Assembly (NCBI GenBank): GCA_963974125.1
Contig: CAXBCH010000023.1
Coordinates: 1 to 64,000 of the forward strand
DNA from: Haliea sp963974125
GTDB lineage: Bacteria; Pseudomonadota; Gammaproteobacteria; Pseudomonadales; Halieaceae
Reading direction: 5' to 3'
Length of the DNA: 64,000 bases
The position numbers were made by a program, and so were the translations under genes. Below the pieces are notes generated by a model that was not told the DNA's origin, did no database searches, and saw nothing but the letters and a program-made list of their open reading frames with translations. Positions 9,146-17,759 of this stretch are shown here, one piece after another (positions within the stretch are counted from its first letter, which is position 1; every line of letters starts with the position of its first letter).

Positions 9146-9159
9146 TTGATGCAGATCAA
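9146..9159 (-). promoter_or_regulatory. FNR/Anr binding site
   Basis: TTGATGCAGATCAA matches the FNR/Anr consensus TTGAT-N4-ATCAA at every fixed position. It lies between the fnr stop and the Yip1-family gene. With the -10 at 9119-9124 it forms a class II arrangement reading toward the Yip1 gene and ccoNOQP. The cognate regulator gene is immediately upstream. Confidence 0.88.
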
Positions 9160-9189
9160 GAGAGGCAGAGGGGCGCCCCCGGCCACCGG

Positions 9190-9948
9190 TCATGCCGCGA
9201 TGTTCGCCGCCAGCTGCAGGGCCTCCTGGTCCAGAATTTCGATTTCCTTGTTGTCGACCCGCAGAATGCCGCTTTTCTGCAGCCGGCTGAATACCCGGCT
9301 GATGGTCTCGACGGTCAGCCCGAGGTAGTTGCCGATATCCACCCGCGACATGGGCAGTCGGAACTGGCTTGCACTCAGATGGCGGCGCGCGTTGCGCCGG
9401 GAAATGCTCAGCAGCAGGGTGGCTACGCGCTCATCGGCCGAATTCTTGCTCAGCAGGGTGATCAACAGTTGATCCTCGGTTATCTCACGGCTCATGAGCT
9501 GGAACAGGTGCCTTTGCAGGCCGGGCATGAGGGCGCTGAGCTTTTCCAGGGAATCGAAGGGAATCGCGCAGATGGCCGAGGTTTCCAGTGCCCGTGCCGA
9601 TGAAGCATGGGCGTTGTCGCTGATGCCGTCCATACCCAGGACTTCGCCGGGGAAGTAGAAGCCGGTAACCTGCTCGCGGCCATCGCTGGTGGTCCGGTAG
9701 GCTTTCATGGCACCGGAGCGCACCGCGTAGATGGATTGGAAGGGTCCGCCCTCGTGGTAGAGGAGCTCATTCCTCTGCAGCGGTTTGCTGCGCTGGATGA
9801 TGTTTTCCAGGTGCTCCAGGTCGGCGCTGTTCAGCGCCAGCGGTAGACAGATCCGGCTCAGCCGGCAGGTGTCGCAGCTGACTTTGTACTCGTGGTTACA
9901 CGATCGGAAGGGCTCGGTTTCGCTGACGTTTTGCAGGTGCACTGACAT
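9190..9948 (-). CDS. fnr: Oxygen-sensing transcription factor Fnr/Anr
   Basis: 252 residues of the CRP/FNR family. The N-terminal CDTCRLSRIC (C25, C28, C34) has the spacing of the E. coli 4Fe-4S ligands, and the fourth ligand is in ETSAICAIP. A cyclic-nucleotide-like beta roll follows, then a helix-turn-helix with VETISRVFSRL, including the E-x-x-S-R recognition residues for TTGAT. I chose ATG at 9948, preceded by AGGGGG; an in-frame ATG 20 codons upstream has no family-like sequence. It activates anaerobic and microaerobic genes, here probably the cco block. Confidence 0.95.
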   Translation of the reverse strand: MSVHLQNVSETEPFRSCNHEYKVSCDTCRLSRICLPLALNSADLEHLENIIQRSKPLQRNELLYHEGGPFQSIYAVRSGAMKAYRTTSDGREQVTGFYFPGEVLGMDGISDNAHASSARALETSAICAIPFDSLEKLSALMPGLQRHLFQLMSREITEDQLLITLLSKNSADERVATLLLSISRRNARRHLSASQFRLPMSRVDIGNYLGLTVETISRVFSRLQKSGILRVDNKEIEILDQEALQLAANIAA

Positions 9949-9978
9949 GACGTCCCCCTGGACAAATGCATGGCCCAG

Positions 9979-9984
9979 AGTATA
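9979..9984 (-). promoter_or_regulatory. Candidate -10 of the fnr promoter
   Basis: TATACT on the minus strand lies 30 bases before the chosen fnr start, in the gap after the LuxR-type gene. No convincing -35 stands at 16-18 bases, so the promoter may be weak or activated. Confidence 0.4.
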
Positions 9985-10036
9985 GAGCATTTGATAGGCA
10001 GCCTGCACCTGCGGCGATCAGGTCCGGGCCGGGGTT

Positions 10037-11236
10037 TCAACCCAGTGAGGCGACACTTTTCAGCACCAGCCGCACCAGCTCGGCCTGACGGGAGACGCCG
10101 GTCTTGGCAAAGATCGACTTCAGCTGGGCGCGGGCGGTATGCGGGGAAATGTTCTGGGCCTCGGACACCTCGGCCAGGCTGAGGCCCCGGGACAGGAGGA
10201 TGGCCAGGTTGGCCTCGGCCGGAGTCAGGTCGAAGAGCTGCCCAAGGGTGCCCTGGGACGCGGTTTCGTTGAGTTCCGGGTCGGAGATGAACACTGCCAC
10301 ACAGGGGCTGGACTGACCTTCCCCCCACTCGGGAACGGGCACCGGCCGCAGTACCAGCCCGAGTTGGGAATGGCCGCCGCTTCGGGGGACACGCAGGGCC
10401 CGCACCACCGAGGTTTCGCCTCGATGCTGGGCCTTGATGATGGTCTCCAGGGCAGTCTGCAGTTCCCGGTTCTTGTCGCGATTGTCGATGACCAGGTGTT
10501 GTCCACGTACGCTGAGCCCGTTGCCTTCGTCCAGCAGCGCCCGGGCGATGGTATTGGTACTGAGGATGCGCCCCTGTTCATCCAGCACAATAGTGGCCAC
10601 CGCCAGCTGCTCCACGGCACCGGCGTACAGGTTGCGCTCCGACACGGTGCGGCTGAGGGTGGCATACAGCTGTATCGACAGGCGCAGGTGGGGCGCAATA
10701 CGGGCCAGCAGGTTGCGCTCGTCGGCGCTGAAACGGGGCTCATTGCGGCGCCGGGAGAAGCGCAGGCGGGCCAGCATGCCGCCGGGTTCGACCGTATCAA
10801 GACCCAGGATCCGGAACAGTCCTGCCGACTCCAGGTAGTGTTCATAGTAGTCAGAGGCCACCAATTCCTCGTCGCTGAGGATGTCTTCCAGCGCCACCAC
10901 GCGATCTGGCGGCAGATTGACGAAAGGATCCAGGGAGAAGAACTGCTCGCGGTAGGCGGTTACCTCCCAATCCGGGGGGCCGTCGAGCTCCCCGGGTCGG
11001 GTATCTTTGCTGCGGGGGCGAACGCTGTTGAGGATAACGCCCCGGTCATCTTCTGCCGGAGGTCGCAGCACCAGGGAGACGACGTGACAATCAATCAACT
11101 CGCGCAGCGCTGGCAGGGCCGAAGCCCAGGGCTGGCTTTCCAGGGGGCCGCGATAGAGAGTCGCGATCAGTTCATCGTAGGCCGCCGGAATCGCAGCCAG
11201 TGTAGCGGGGGTCAGGCCGGGCCCGGGCTGTTTCAC
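10037..11236 (-). CDS. LuxR-family transcriptional regulator
   Basis: 399 residues. The C-terminal 60 or so form a LuxR/GerE helix-turn-helix (LTPAEANLAILLSRGLSLAE, then SPHTARAQLKSIFAKTGVSR). The long N-terminal part resembles GAF/PAS sensor architecture, without a clear ligand motif. The start is GTG at 11236 and shares four bases with the stop of the GGDEF-EAL gene upstream (GTGA), so the two are translationally coupled. Partner genes and signal are unknown. It may respond to, or act with, c-di-GMP turnover by its neighbour, which is inference from coupling only. Confidence 0.8.
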   Translation of the reverse strand: MKQPGPGLTPATLAAIPAAYDELIATLYRGPLESQPWASALPALRELIDCHVVSLVLRPPAEDDRGVILNSVRPRSKDTRPGELDGPPDWEVTAYREQFFSLDPFVNLPPDRVVALEDILSDEELVASDYYEHYLESAGLFRILGLDTVEPGGMLARLRFSRRRNEPRFSADERNLLARIAPHLRLSIQLYATLSRTVSERNLYAGAVEQLAVATIVLDEQGRILSTNTIARALLDEGNGLSVRGQHLVIDNRDKNRELQTALETIIKAQHRGETSVVRALRVPRSGGHSQLGLVLRPVPVPEWGEGQSSPCVAVFISDPELNETASQGTLGQLFDLTPAEANLAILLSRGLSLAEVSEAQNISPHTARAQLKSIFAKTGVSRQAELVRLVLKSVASLG

Positions 11237-14200
11237 TTTTCTATGCTCGAGAGGTCAAGCGCCACTTCTGCCAGTGGTTTCGGTCGTCCGATCCCCCAGC
11301 CCTGCAGGTAATCGACACCGATTTCCTGCAGCTTTTCTATGATGGCCTCGTTTTCCACTGATTCGGCGATGGTTTCCTGGCCGAGGAAGTGGGCCAGGTC
11401 ATTGATCGATCGCGCCATCGCGTAGTCATTGCGATTTTCGTGGATGTTGGTGATGAAGCTGCCGTCGATCTTGACGTAGTCCACCGGCAACTCACGCAGG
11501 TAGTTGTGGCTGGCAAGGCCGGTACCGAAGTCGTCGATCGAGAACTTGCAGCCAATGTTGCGGAAGGCGCGCACGAAATCCGCCGCCTTGATCATGTTGG
11601 ATATGGTGCCGGTCTCGGTGATTTCGAAACAAAGGCGATTGGTGCCCACGCCGAATTCGGAGATCTGCTCGAACAGGTAGTCGAGGAACGCATCGTCGGT
11701 GACGCTGGCACCGGACAGGTTGATGGCGAGGTTGGGCACCACTTTCTGGGCGTCCATCAGCGAGCTGATCCAGCGAAAGGCTTCCCGTACTACCCAGCGA
11801 TCTACCAGGGTCATGAAACCATAGCGCTCCGCGGAGTCTATAAAGGCCTGGGGAGAACTCAGGTTGCCGTGCTTGTCGCGCACCGCCAGCAGCAGTTCGT
11901 AGTGCCTGGTGGTGGACATGTTGCCGGCGACGGCGGTCTTGGCAATGGGTTGAGCGCGCAGGACGAAGCGTTCGCTCTCCAGCGCCTCCTCCAGTGCCTG
12001 CCGCGACCGGCGCTGTTCCTGTCGGTAGCTGCGCACGACATCCTCGCTGTCGCGATACTGCTCCACCCGGTTGCGGCCGTTTTGCTTGGCCAGTTGCATG
12101 GCGGCCTGGGCGTTGGCCATGACCTGATCGACATCGGGGCTGTAGTCCAGAATCGGGGCGATACCGACGGAGACGGTAAAGCCGACTTTTTCGCCTTCGA
12201 TTTCCACGCTGCCGGTGGCGATGTCGCTGCGGATCCGTTCAGCGATCGCCTGGGCCTGCTCCAGGTCCCGGTCTACCAGCAGTACCGCGAATTCATCCTC
12301 GCCGAGGCGGGCCGAGGAAATTTTCTTGCCGTGCAGCTGCGCCAGCAGTCGGGAGAATTCCAGTAAGACCTGGTCGCCGCTGATGCGGTCATAGATCTTG
12401 TTGACCAGGTTGAACTTGTCGATATTGAGCCACAGCATGGCATGCTGGGACTGGTGTTGCTGGGCGTGGCGCAGGGTTCGGCCCAATTGCTCGACAAAGG
12501 TCTCGCGATTGATCAGGCGGGTGAGGGAGTCGTGGTTGCGGGCAAAGCTCAGGGTACGCTGCACATTCTCCAGCGTGCCGTACATGCTCTGGTCGACCAC
12601 TGACAACGTGTCCGCTGGCGCCGGCAATTGCGCGCCACGACTGAGCTGGCGTGCCAGCTGAATCTTGTCGAGTTCAGCCACCTTCTGGCCGCGCTCGTTG
12701 ACAAACAGGAAGCGCTCGTGATCATCGCTGATCCAGGCCAGTTGCATGCGGTGCCGCTGCCCTTCCTGGTCGCGGTAGTTGAGCCAATTGCCCGTTTCCA
12801 GCTCTTCCACCCGGCGTACCCAGCGCCGCAGGCGCAGGGTCTTGTCGATGCGCTGGCGCCGGGCGTCAGTGTCGGCGCCCGCTTTGGCGGTCCGCGGGCG
12901 ATTGTCCGCAGCCACTGCCACCGGAGCCTCGCCGGCGAAGACGGCGCGCAGCTCGTCCAACACCGCCTGGATGGATACATTGCCGGGCAGGGCCGCGCCA
13001 ACCTGCTGTTCGATCAGGTCGATGAAGGGCTCGGCCTCGAGGCTGCGCTCGACGACAAGATCCTCATCGACCTCGTCCCGCTGTTGCTGCACCAGCCAGG
13101 TGGCAAGCAGATCCAGGGTTCGCAGGTGCTCCTGCCACTCGGGGCTGTCGGGCCCCTGCTTGATATGGGTGAGCACCATCAAATCGCGCCAGCCGTTGTC
13201 AATCAGGTCCAGCAGGACCTGCGGCACATCCGACTCGGGCAAGGTGGCGTGCACGACAGCGTCTACCGCGCTGCGGGCGCTGCCCAGTTTCTCCTTGCCT
13301 TCCTGGGCCTTTACCACCCGCTCGATGTTGCGCGCGTGGGCCTGGGCCTGCTGCTGGACCAGCCTCTCTACCGCGGCGAGCGCCTCGTCGAACACTCCCG
13401 TGTCGCGATCATAGTTGGTGACAATGTTGTCGATGATTGTCTCGACCCTGCTCTCCAGCATGCGGTTGGGGAAGTTCGCCGAGCTGGTCAGCACGGCCAG
13501 CTTGTCGACGAGGCTGCGGGCAGGATGTGCCGGGTCGAGGAAGAAGTGGGGCTCCAGCAGGGCCAGCCGCGCCAGCGGAATCTGCAGATTGCCCAGAGCG
13601 GGCTTCAGGTCCGTACTGACATCCAGCTGCGACTGGATGGTGCCGAACAGGCTGTCAACCATCTCCAGCTGGTTGCGGTTCTCGACGCTGAGAGCGTTGC
13701 CGGCCCCCAGGCCCTGTGCTTCCCCCGCCTGGGCGACGAGGTAGTCGGCGATGGAGCCGGCACGCTGGATTTGCTGCAGGGCCTCGCCGCTCTGCTGCAG
13801 GCGCGCCAGGGCGTCGACCACGATCTGGGCATCTGCTACCGGCCCGGTGCTGGTCGTTGCCGGGCCTCCCTCGGCTTCACGCTTGAAATTCAGGGCGTTG
13901 ATCACGGAGCTGTAGAGTTGCTGTGGGCGTGACAGGGACGCGCTGTCACCAGCCGGGCCGCCGGCCGCCATGGTGGCGGGCTGCTCCTGCGATTTCGGGG
14001 GCGGGCGCCGCAGTGGCCGGTGGTGGGAGGTCACCGGTTTTTTCAACAGTGAACCGTGAGCGCGTATCTCGGTTTCCAGTTCCGGCTTTACCCCCGCGCT
14101 CTCAAGATGGTTGTTCAGCGTCGCGAAGAATTCGTCCAGCCGGCGGATGAAGTGGGATATAAAAAAATCGTAAATCCTGGGAGACAGCTTTTGTGGCACC

Positions 14201-14691
14201 CGGAATGCGTCGAGCACCTGCTGCAGGGCGCGGCACAGTTGTGCGACATGCTCGGGCAGGCGCAGGAGCGCGGGATCTGCGCCCGCCAGTTCTGCCACGC
14301 GGATCTGCAGGGCCTCCATGGGCACCCGGTGCAGGTCCTCGCCAACGCTGACCATGCGCTCAATGGCGAGGAAGTCCTCGAAGTCATTCAGGTCCACCAG
14401 ATCGAGGGTGCCGCCCTCGTCAATCAGGTCCCACCACTGGTGCAGTTCCGAGGGCGGCGGGGTGAGGTTGGCGTGAAAGCGCCGGATGTGGTCCAGAAAG
14501 GCAGTCACCATGCCCGTGCGCTGCAATTGCAGGATGGCGACGGCCTCCCCAATCGTGCCGTGCCCGACCTGGCCGGTTTGCGCTCCCGAAGCACTGCGCT
14601 GCAGGTTGTCGCAGAGCTCCTGCAGAAACCCGGTGAACAGGCCCTGAAGCTCGCGCTCGCTGAGTGCCCGGTAACTGTCCAGCAGGCTCAA
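11233..14691 (-). CDS. DUF1631-GGDEF-EAL fusion, predicted c-di-GMP enzyme
   Basis: 1152 residues. Roughly 1-700 belong to the DUF1631 family, of unknown role. A GGDEF domain follows with the active-site variant GEDEF near 796-800, and no RxxD inhibitory site just upstream. The C-terminal EAL domain (from about 915) keeps catalytic features: the acidic residue in YELLL, NLS, FEITET, IDDFG, VKIDGSF, AESVE and QGWG. Both activities are therefore possible. The start is best placed at TTG 14691, which has GGAGG seven bases upstream and a promoter just before it. In-frame sequence further upstream overlaps the PQQ gene. It is coupled to a LuxR-type gene downstream. Confidence 0.85.
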   Translation of the reverse strand: MSLLDSYRALSERELQGLFTGFLQELCDNLQRSASGAQTGQVGHGTIGEAVAILQLQRTGMVTAFLDHIRRFHANLTPPPSELHQWWDLIDEGGTLDLVDLNDFEDFLAIERMVSVGEDLHRVPMEALQIRVAELAGADPALLRLPEHVAQLCRALQQVLDAFRVPQKLSPRIYDFFISHFIRRLDEFFATLNNHLESAGVKPELETEIRAHGSLLKKPVTSHHRPLRRPPPKSQEQPATMAAGGPAGDSASLSRPQQLYSSVINALNFKREAEGGPATTSTGPVADAQIVVDALARLQQSGEALQQIQRAGSIADYLVAQAGEAQGLGAGNALSVENRNQLEMVDSLFGTIQSQLDVSTDLKPALGNLQIPLARLALLEPHFFLDPAHPARSLVDKLAVLTSSANFPNRMLESRVETIIDNIVTNYDRDTGVFDEALAAVERLVQQQAQAHARNIERVVKAQEGKEKLGSARSAVDAVVHATLPESDVPQVLLDLIDNGWRDLMVLTHIKQGPDSPEWQEHLRTLDLLATWLVQQQRDEVDEDLVVERSLEAEPFIDLIEQQVGAALPGNVSIQAVLDELRAVFAGEAPVAVAADNRPRTAKAGADTDARRQRIDKTLRLRRWVRRVEELETGNWLNYRDQEGQRHRMQLAWISDDHERFLFVNERGQKVAELDKIQLARQLSRGAQLPAPADTLSVVDQSMYGTLENVQRTLSFARNHDSLTRLINRETFVEQLGRTLRHAQQHQSQHAMLWLNIDKFNLVNKIYDRISGDQVLLEFSRLLAQLHGKKISSARLGEDEFAVLLVDRDLEQAQAIAERIRSDIATGSVEIEGEKVGFTVSVGIAPILDYSPDVDQVMANAQAAMQLAKQNGRNRVEQYRDSEDVVRSYRQEQRRSRQALEEALESERFVLRAQPIAKTAVAGNMSTTRHYELLLAVRDKHGNLSSPQAFIDSAERYGFMTLVDRWVVREAFRWISSLMDAQKVVPNLAINLSGASVTDDAFLDYLFEQISEFGVGTNRLCFEITETGTISNMIKAADFVRAFRNIGCKFSIDDFGTGLASHNYLRELPVDYVKIDGSFITNIHENRNDYAMARSINDLAHFLGQETIAESVENEAIIEKLQEIGVDYLQGWGIGRPKPLAEVALDLSSIEK

Positions 14692-14716
14692 GCGCTTTCC
14701 TCCGGTGAAAAAACGC

Positions 14717-14744
14717 AGTATACCGTTCCGGGCGCCGGGCACAA
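14717..14744 (-). promoter_or_regulatory. Promoter for the DUF1631-GGDEF-EAL gene
   Basis: On the minus strand a -35 TTGTGC (14744-14739) and a -10 TATACT (14722-14717) are separated by 16 bases. The start would be near 14710, about 20 bases before the TTG start codon, with its GGAGG site between. This supports the TTG start. Confidence 0.6.
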
Positions 14745-14777
14745 ACCTGGCCGGCCGCCGGGTCCGTGCTGCTGCGG

Positions 14778-16772
14778 TCAGGGTGGCGGCGGATCCTCCC
14801 TGGACGAGGGCAGACTGAAGGCAAGCAGCGCATCGCCAGCCTCGGACCAGCCATGGCCGCCGGCTGCCAGCACGATGAACTGGCGGCCCTGCGGGCGGGT
14901 GCGATAGCTGAGCGGGGTGGCGTTGCCGGTATAGGGCAGGGCGTGTTCCCACAGCAGTTCACCCGTGGCGCTGGCAAAGGCGCGGAAGCGGGAGTCGGTG
15001 GTGGCGGCGATGAACACCAGGCCGGAAGCCGTGGTCAGCGGGCCGCCGGTGTTGGGGCTGCCGGCGTCAAACCAGAACGGCCATGGAGCCTGGCCACGGG
15101 TATTGCCCAGGCTGCGGGTCCACACGGTCTCTCCCGTGCGCAAGTCCACCGCGGTCAGGCTGCCCCAGGGGCGAGGATTGCAGGGCGCGCCGAGGGGCGA
15201 CATCAGTGGGAAACGACGTACGCCATAGGGACTCCCCGCCATCGGGTAGTGCTCCAGCGGGTAACCCGGCGCCGGGTTGAGTTCATCGTACTCCGCTCGC
15301 GGGACCAGCTGTACCACCGACGCCAGGTGCATCTGGTTGACGATCAGCAGGCCTCGCTCCGGGTCGATGCTGACCCCGCCCCAGTTGATGCCGCCGGTGG
15401 TGCTGGGATACAGGATACTGCCTTCCAGGCTGGGCGGAGTGAACATGCCTTCATTGCGATATTTTGCCAGCTCCCGTTGGCAGGCGAGCTTGTCGAGCCA
15501 GAGGAAGCCATCCATGTGCCCAGGGGTCAGCCGCTCCGGCAGGTGCAGCGGTGGCGGGTGGGTCGGGAACGGTTGCGTGGGCGACAGTTTTTCGCCGGGC
15601 ACGCCGCCCCCCGGTACCGGACGTTCCTCCACCGGATACAGCGGCGCGCCGGTTTCCCGGTCGAGCAGGAAGACATGGCCCATTTTGGTGGCCTGCGCCA
15701 GACCAGCGCGACCGGCGCCTACACCGGGAATCTGGAACAGGGTGGGCTGGGAAGCCACATCGTAATCCCAGACATCGTGGTGCACCGTCTGGAAGTACCA
15801 GCGCAACTCGCCGCTGCGGTCGTCCAGGGCCACCACTGAGGAGCCATAGGTGTCGATACCGTCGCGCTCGCCGGCGAACAGGTCCGGTGCCGGATTGCCC
15901 GTGGGTACATACACCAGGCCCTGTGCAGGATCACCGGCGATGGGTGCCCAGACGTTGGGGCTGCCCATGTGATAGCGGGCATTGCCGAGGCTGTCGCGAT
16001 GCCGTTCCCGGTAGTCTTCGGGTACGGGCTCCCAGGCCCAGGCCAGCTCACCGCTGCGGACATCGAAGGCGCGCACTACACCGGAGGGCACATCCTTGCG
16101 TTCGTTGTCCGGCACCAGGGCACCGATCACGGCGATATCATTCTGCACCCAGGGCGGGGACGTCGGGTAGTACACTAGCGGCTCGCCGCCGCTGATGTCC
16201 TCGCGCAGGGATACCCGACCATTGTTGCCGAAATCCGCGCACGGCAGGCCGGTAGCCGCATCCAGGGCGATCAGCTCGGCGTCGCGGGTGCCGTAGAGGA
16301 CCCGCTTGCCGCAGCTGGCGGTGGCTTCCTCCGGGTCACTGGCCTGCCACAGGGCCACGCCGCGACAGACGGCCGGGTAGACGCCGCTGCGGCGGTTCTG
16401 TACCCGGGGGTCGAACTGCCAGCGCTCGGCGCCGGTCTCCGCGTTCAGGGCGAATACACGGCCAAAGGGTGTGCAGTAGTAAAGAGTATCGTCGTCGACC
16501 AGCGGCGTGACCTGAAACGAAGTCAGGCCCCAGTCGCCGCTGCCATCACTGAAATCACCGGAGCGGTGCTCCCAGGCCAGTTCCAGCTGGCCCACGTTGG
16601 CCGGGGTGATGTCCGTGAGCGGGCTGTACTGGCTGGCGTCCCGGCCACCGTAGTTGGGCCAGCCGGCGCTCGCGCCCGCGGCAGCGCCCGGCGCCGACTC
16701 CCGGGCGGCGAGGCAGCCTGTGGCGAGGCCCAGCGCCAGCGCGGCAACCGCCAGGCTGCGGCGGCGGTTCAC
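14778..16772 (-). CDS. PQQ-dependent dehydrogenase, Tat-type lipoprotein-like N terminus
   Basis: 664 residues of the quinoprotein dehydrogenase superfamily (eight-bladed propeller), closest in feel to the membrane glucose/quinate dehydrogenase group: WPNYGGRDASQYSPL at the start of the propeller and WDYDVASQPTLF inside. It lacks the five N-terminal helices of membrane glucose dehydrogenase. Instead it begins NRRRSLAVAALALGLATGC, a possible twin-arginine signal with a lipobox-like cysteine. The GTG start at 16772 overlaps the SDR stop (GTGA). The substrate is probably a sugar or alcohol, with electrons going to quinone or cytochrome. No pqq synthesis genes lie in the window. Confidence 0.85.
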   Translation of the reverse strand: MNRRRSLAVAALALGLATGCLAARESAPGAAAGASAGWPNYGGRDASQYSPLTDITPANVGQLELAWEHRSGDFSDGSGDWGLTSFQVTPLVDDDTLYYCTPFGRVFALNAETGAERWQFDPRVQNRRSGVYPAVCRGVALWQASDPEEATASCGKRVLYGTRDAELIALDAATGLPCADFGNNGRVSLREDISGGEPLVYYPTSPPWVQNDIAVIGALVPDNERKDVPSGVVRAFDVRSGELAWAWEPVPEDYRERHRDSLGNARYHMGSPNVWAPIAGDPAQGLVYVPTGNPAPDLFAGERDGIDTYGSSVVALDDRSGELRWYFQTVHHDVWDYDVASQPTLFQIPGVGAGRAGLAQATKMGHVFLLDRETGAPLYPVEERPVPGGGVPGEKLSPTQPFPTHPPPLHLPERLTPGHMDGFLWLDKLACQRELAKYRNEGMFTPPSLEGSILYPSTTGGINWGGVSIDPERGLLIVNQMHLASVVQLVPRAEYDELNPAPGYPLEHYPMAGSPYGVRRFPLMSPLGAPCNPRPWGSLTAVDLRTGETVWTRSLGNTRGQAPWPFWFDAGSPNTGGPLTTASGLVFIAATTDSRFRAFASATGELLWEHALPYTGNATPLSYRTRPQGRQFIVLAAGGHGWSEAGDALLAFSLPSSREDPPPP

Positions 16773-17551
16773 GCGCCGGTGCCCGCATTGGCGGCCTGCA
16801 GGAACGCGGGCTTCTCGCCACCACCGTGGACCGCAATGCTGCTGCCACTGATATAGGAGGCGAGCGGGGAAGCCAGGAACAGGCAGGCGTCGCCAATGTC
16901 CCCGGGAACTGCCATGCGCCCGAGCGGAATCGTGCGGCCCACCGCTGCCACACCTTCGGCGTCGCCGTAGTGCAGGTGTGACTGCTCGGTCTCCACCAGG
17001 CCGGCGATGATGGCGTTGATGCGGACCTTTGGGCCCCACTCCACCGCCAGCGAATGTCCCAGGTTGACCAGGCCGGCCTTGGCGGCGCCATAGGCTGCAG
17101 TGCCCGGAGAGGGCCGGATGGTGCTGACGCTGGCAATATTGATGATGCTGCCGCCGTCCTCCTGCTGCTGCATGACCCGGTTGGCGAGCTGGGCGGCGTG
17201 CAGGGCCGAGGTCAGGTTGAGGGCAATGATGGATTCGTGAAAGCGCGGGGATGCGGTCGCGGCCTCGGCGTGCGGCGCGCCGCCGGCATTGTTGACCAGC
17301 ACGTCCAGGCGCCCGCAGCGCTCAATGACGGCATTCACCAGAGCCTCCAGCTGCTCGTGGCGGCGGACATCACAGGCCACGAAAAACGCTTCCCGGCCAC
17401 CCGCGGCCGGCAGTGAGTCGGGCGGATTGCGACCACAGATCGCCACTTCGGCCCCCGCGGCCAGGAAACGCTCGCTGATGCCCCTGCCGACACCCTTGCC
17501 ACCCCCGGTTACCAATACCGTGCGGCCACTGAAATCCATGGGATTGTGCAT
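16769..17551 (-). CDS. Short-chain dehydrogenase/reductase (SDR)
   Basis: 260 residues with a Rossmann fold: TGGGKGVG cofactor loop, CDVRR, NNAGG, catalytic Ser in NIASVS, and YGAAK carrying the Tyr and Lys. Classical SDR, probably NAD(P)-dependent; the substrate cannot be assigned. I chose ATG at 17551, preceded by AAGGAG; an in-frame ATG 11 codons upstream is less likely. The end overlaps the PQQ-dehydrogenase start by four bases, so the two oxidoreductases are probably made together and may act on the same class of alcohol or ketone. Confidence 0.88.
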   Translation of the reverse strand: MHNPMDFSGRTVLVTGGGKGVGRGISERFLAAGAEVAICGRNPPDSLPAAGGREAFFVACDVRRHEQLEALVNAVIERCGRLDVLVNNAGGAPHAEAATASPRFHESIIALNLTSALHAAQLANRVMQQQEDGGSIINIASVSTIRPSPGTAAYGAAKAGLVNLGHSLAVEWGPKVRINAIIAGLVETEQSHLHYGDAEGVAAVGRTIPLGRMAVPGDIGDACLFLASPLASYISGSSIAVHGGGEKPAFLQAANAGTGA

Positions 17552-17585
17552 GTCACCCTGCTCCTTGCTACTGTCGTGGGGCAAC

Positions 17586-17614
17586 TTGTGATCGGCAGAT
17601 GAATTGCCTAAGAT
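17586..17614 (+). promoter_or_regulatory. Candidate promoter of the F420 operon
   Basis: TTGTGA (17586-17591) and TAAGAT (17609-17614) are spaced by 17 bases, each with four of six sigma-70 matches. It would give a leader of about 140 bases before npdG. I see no other good promoter in the 17552-17759 gap. Confidence 0.4.
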
Positions 17615-17759
17615 GCCTCGGCTTCGCGCATCCTACCGCCTTCCCCCGGGATCGGGAAATGCCGGCGGGGCTGCGACCATTTTCCGGGCAGAGAGAGGTG
17701 GTATCAGTAGACTTAGCTGAACCATCGGGCCCTTCACCAAGCAAGCAGGAATCACACCT

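Noticed and set aside
14692..14952. Longer N terminus of the DUF1631-GGDEF-EAL gene
   Set aside because: It would overlap the PQQ gene and precede the likely promoter; the sequence is Arg/Pro-rich and out of character.
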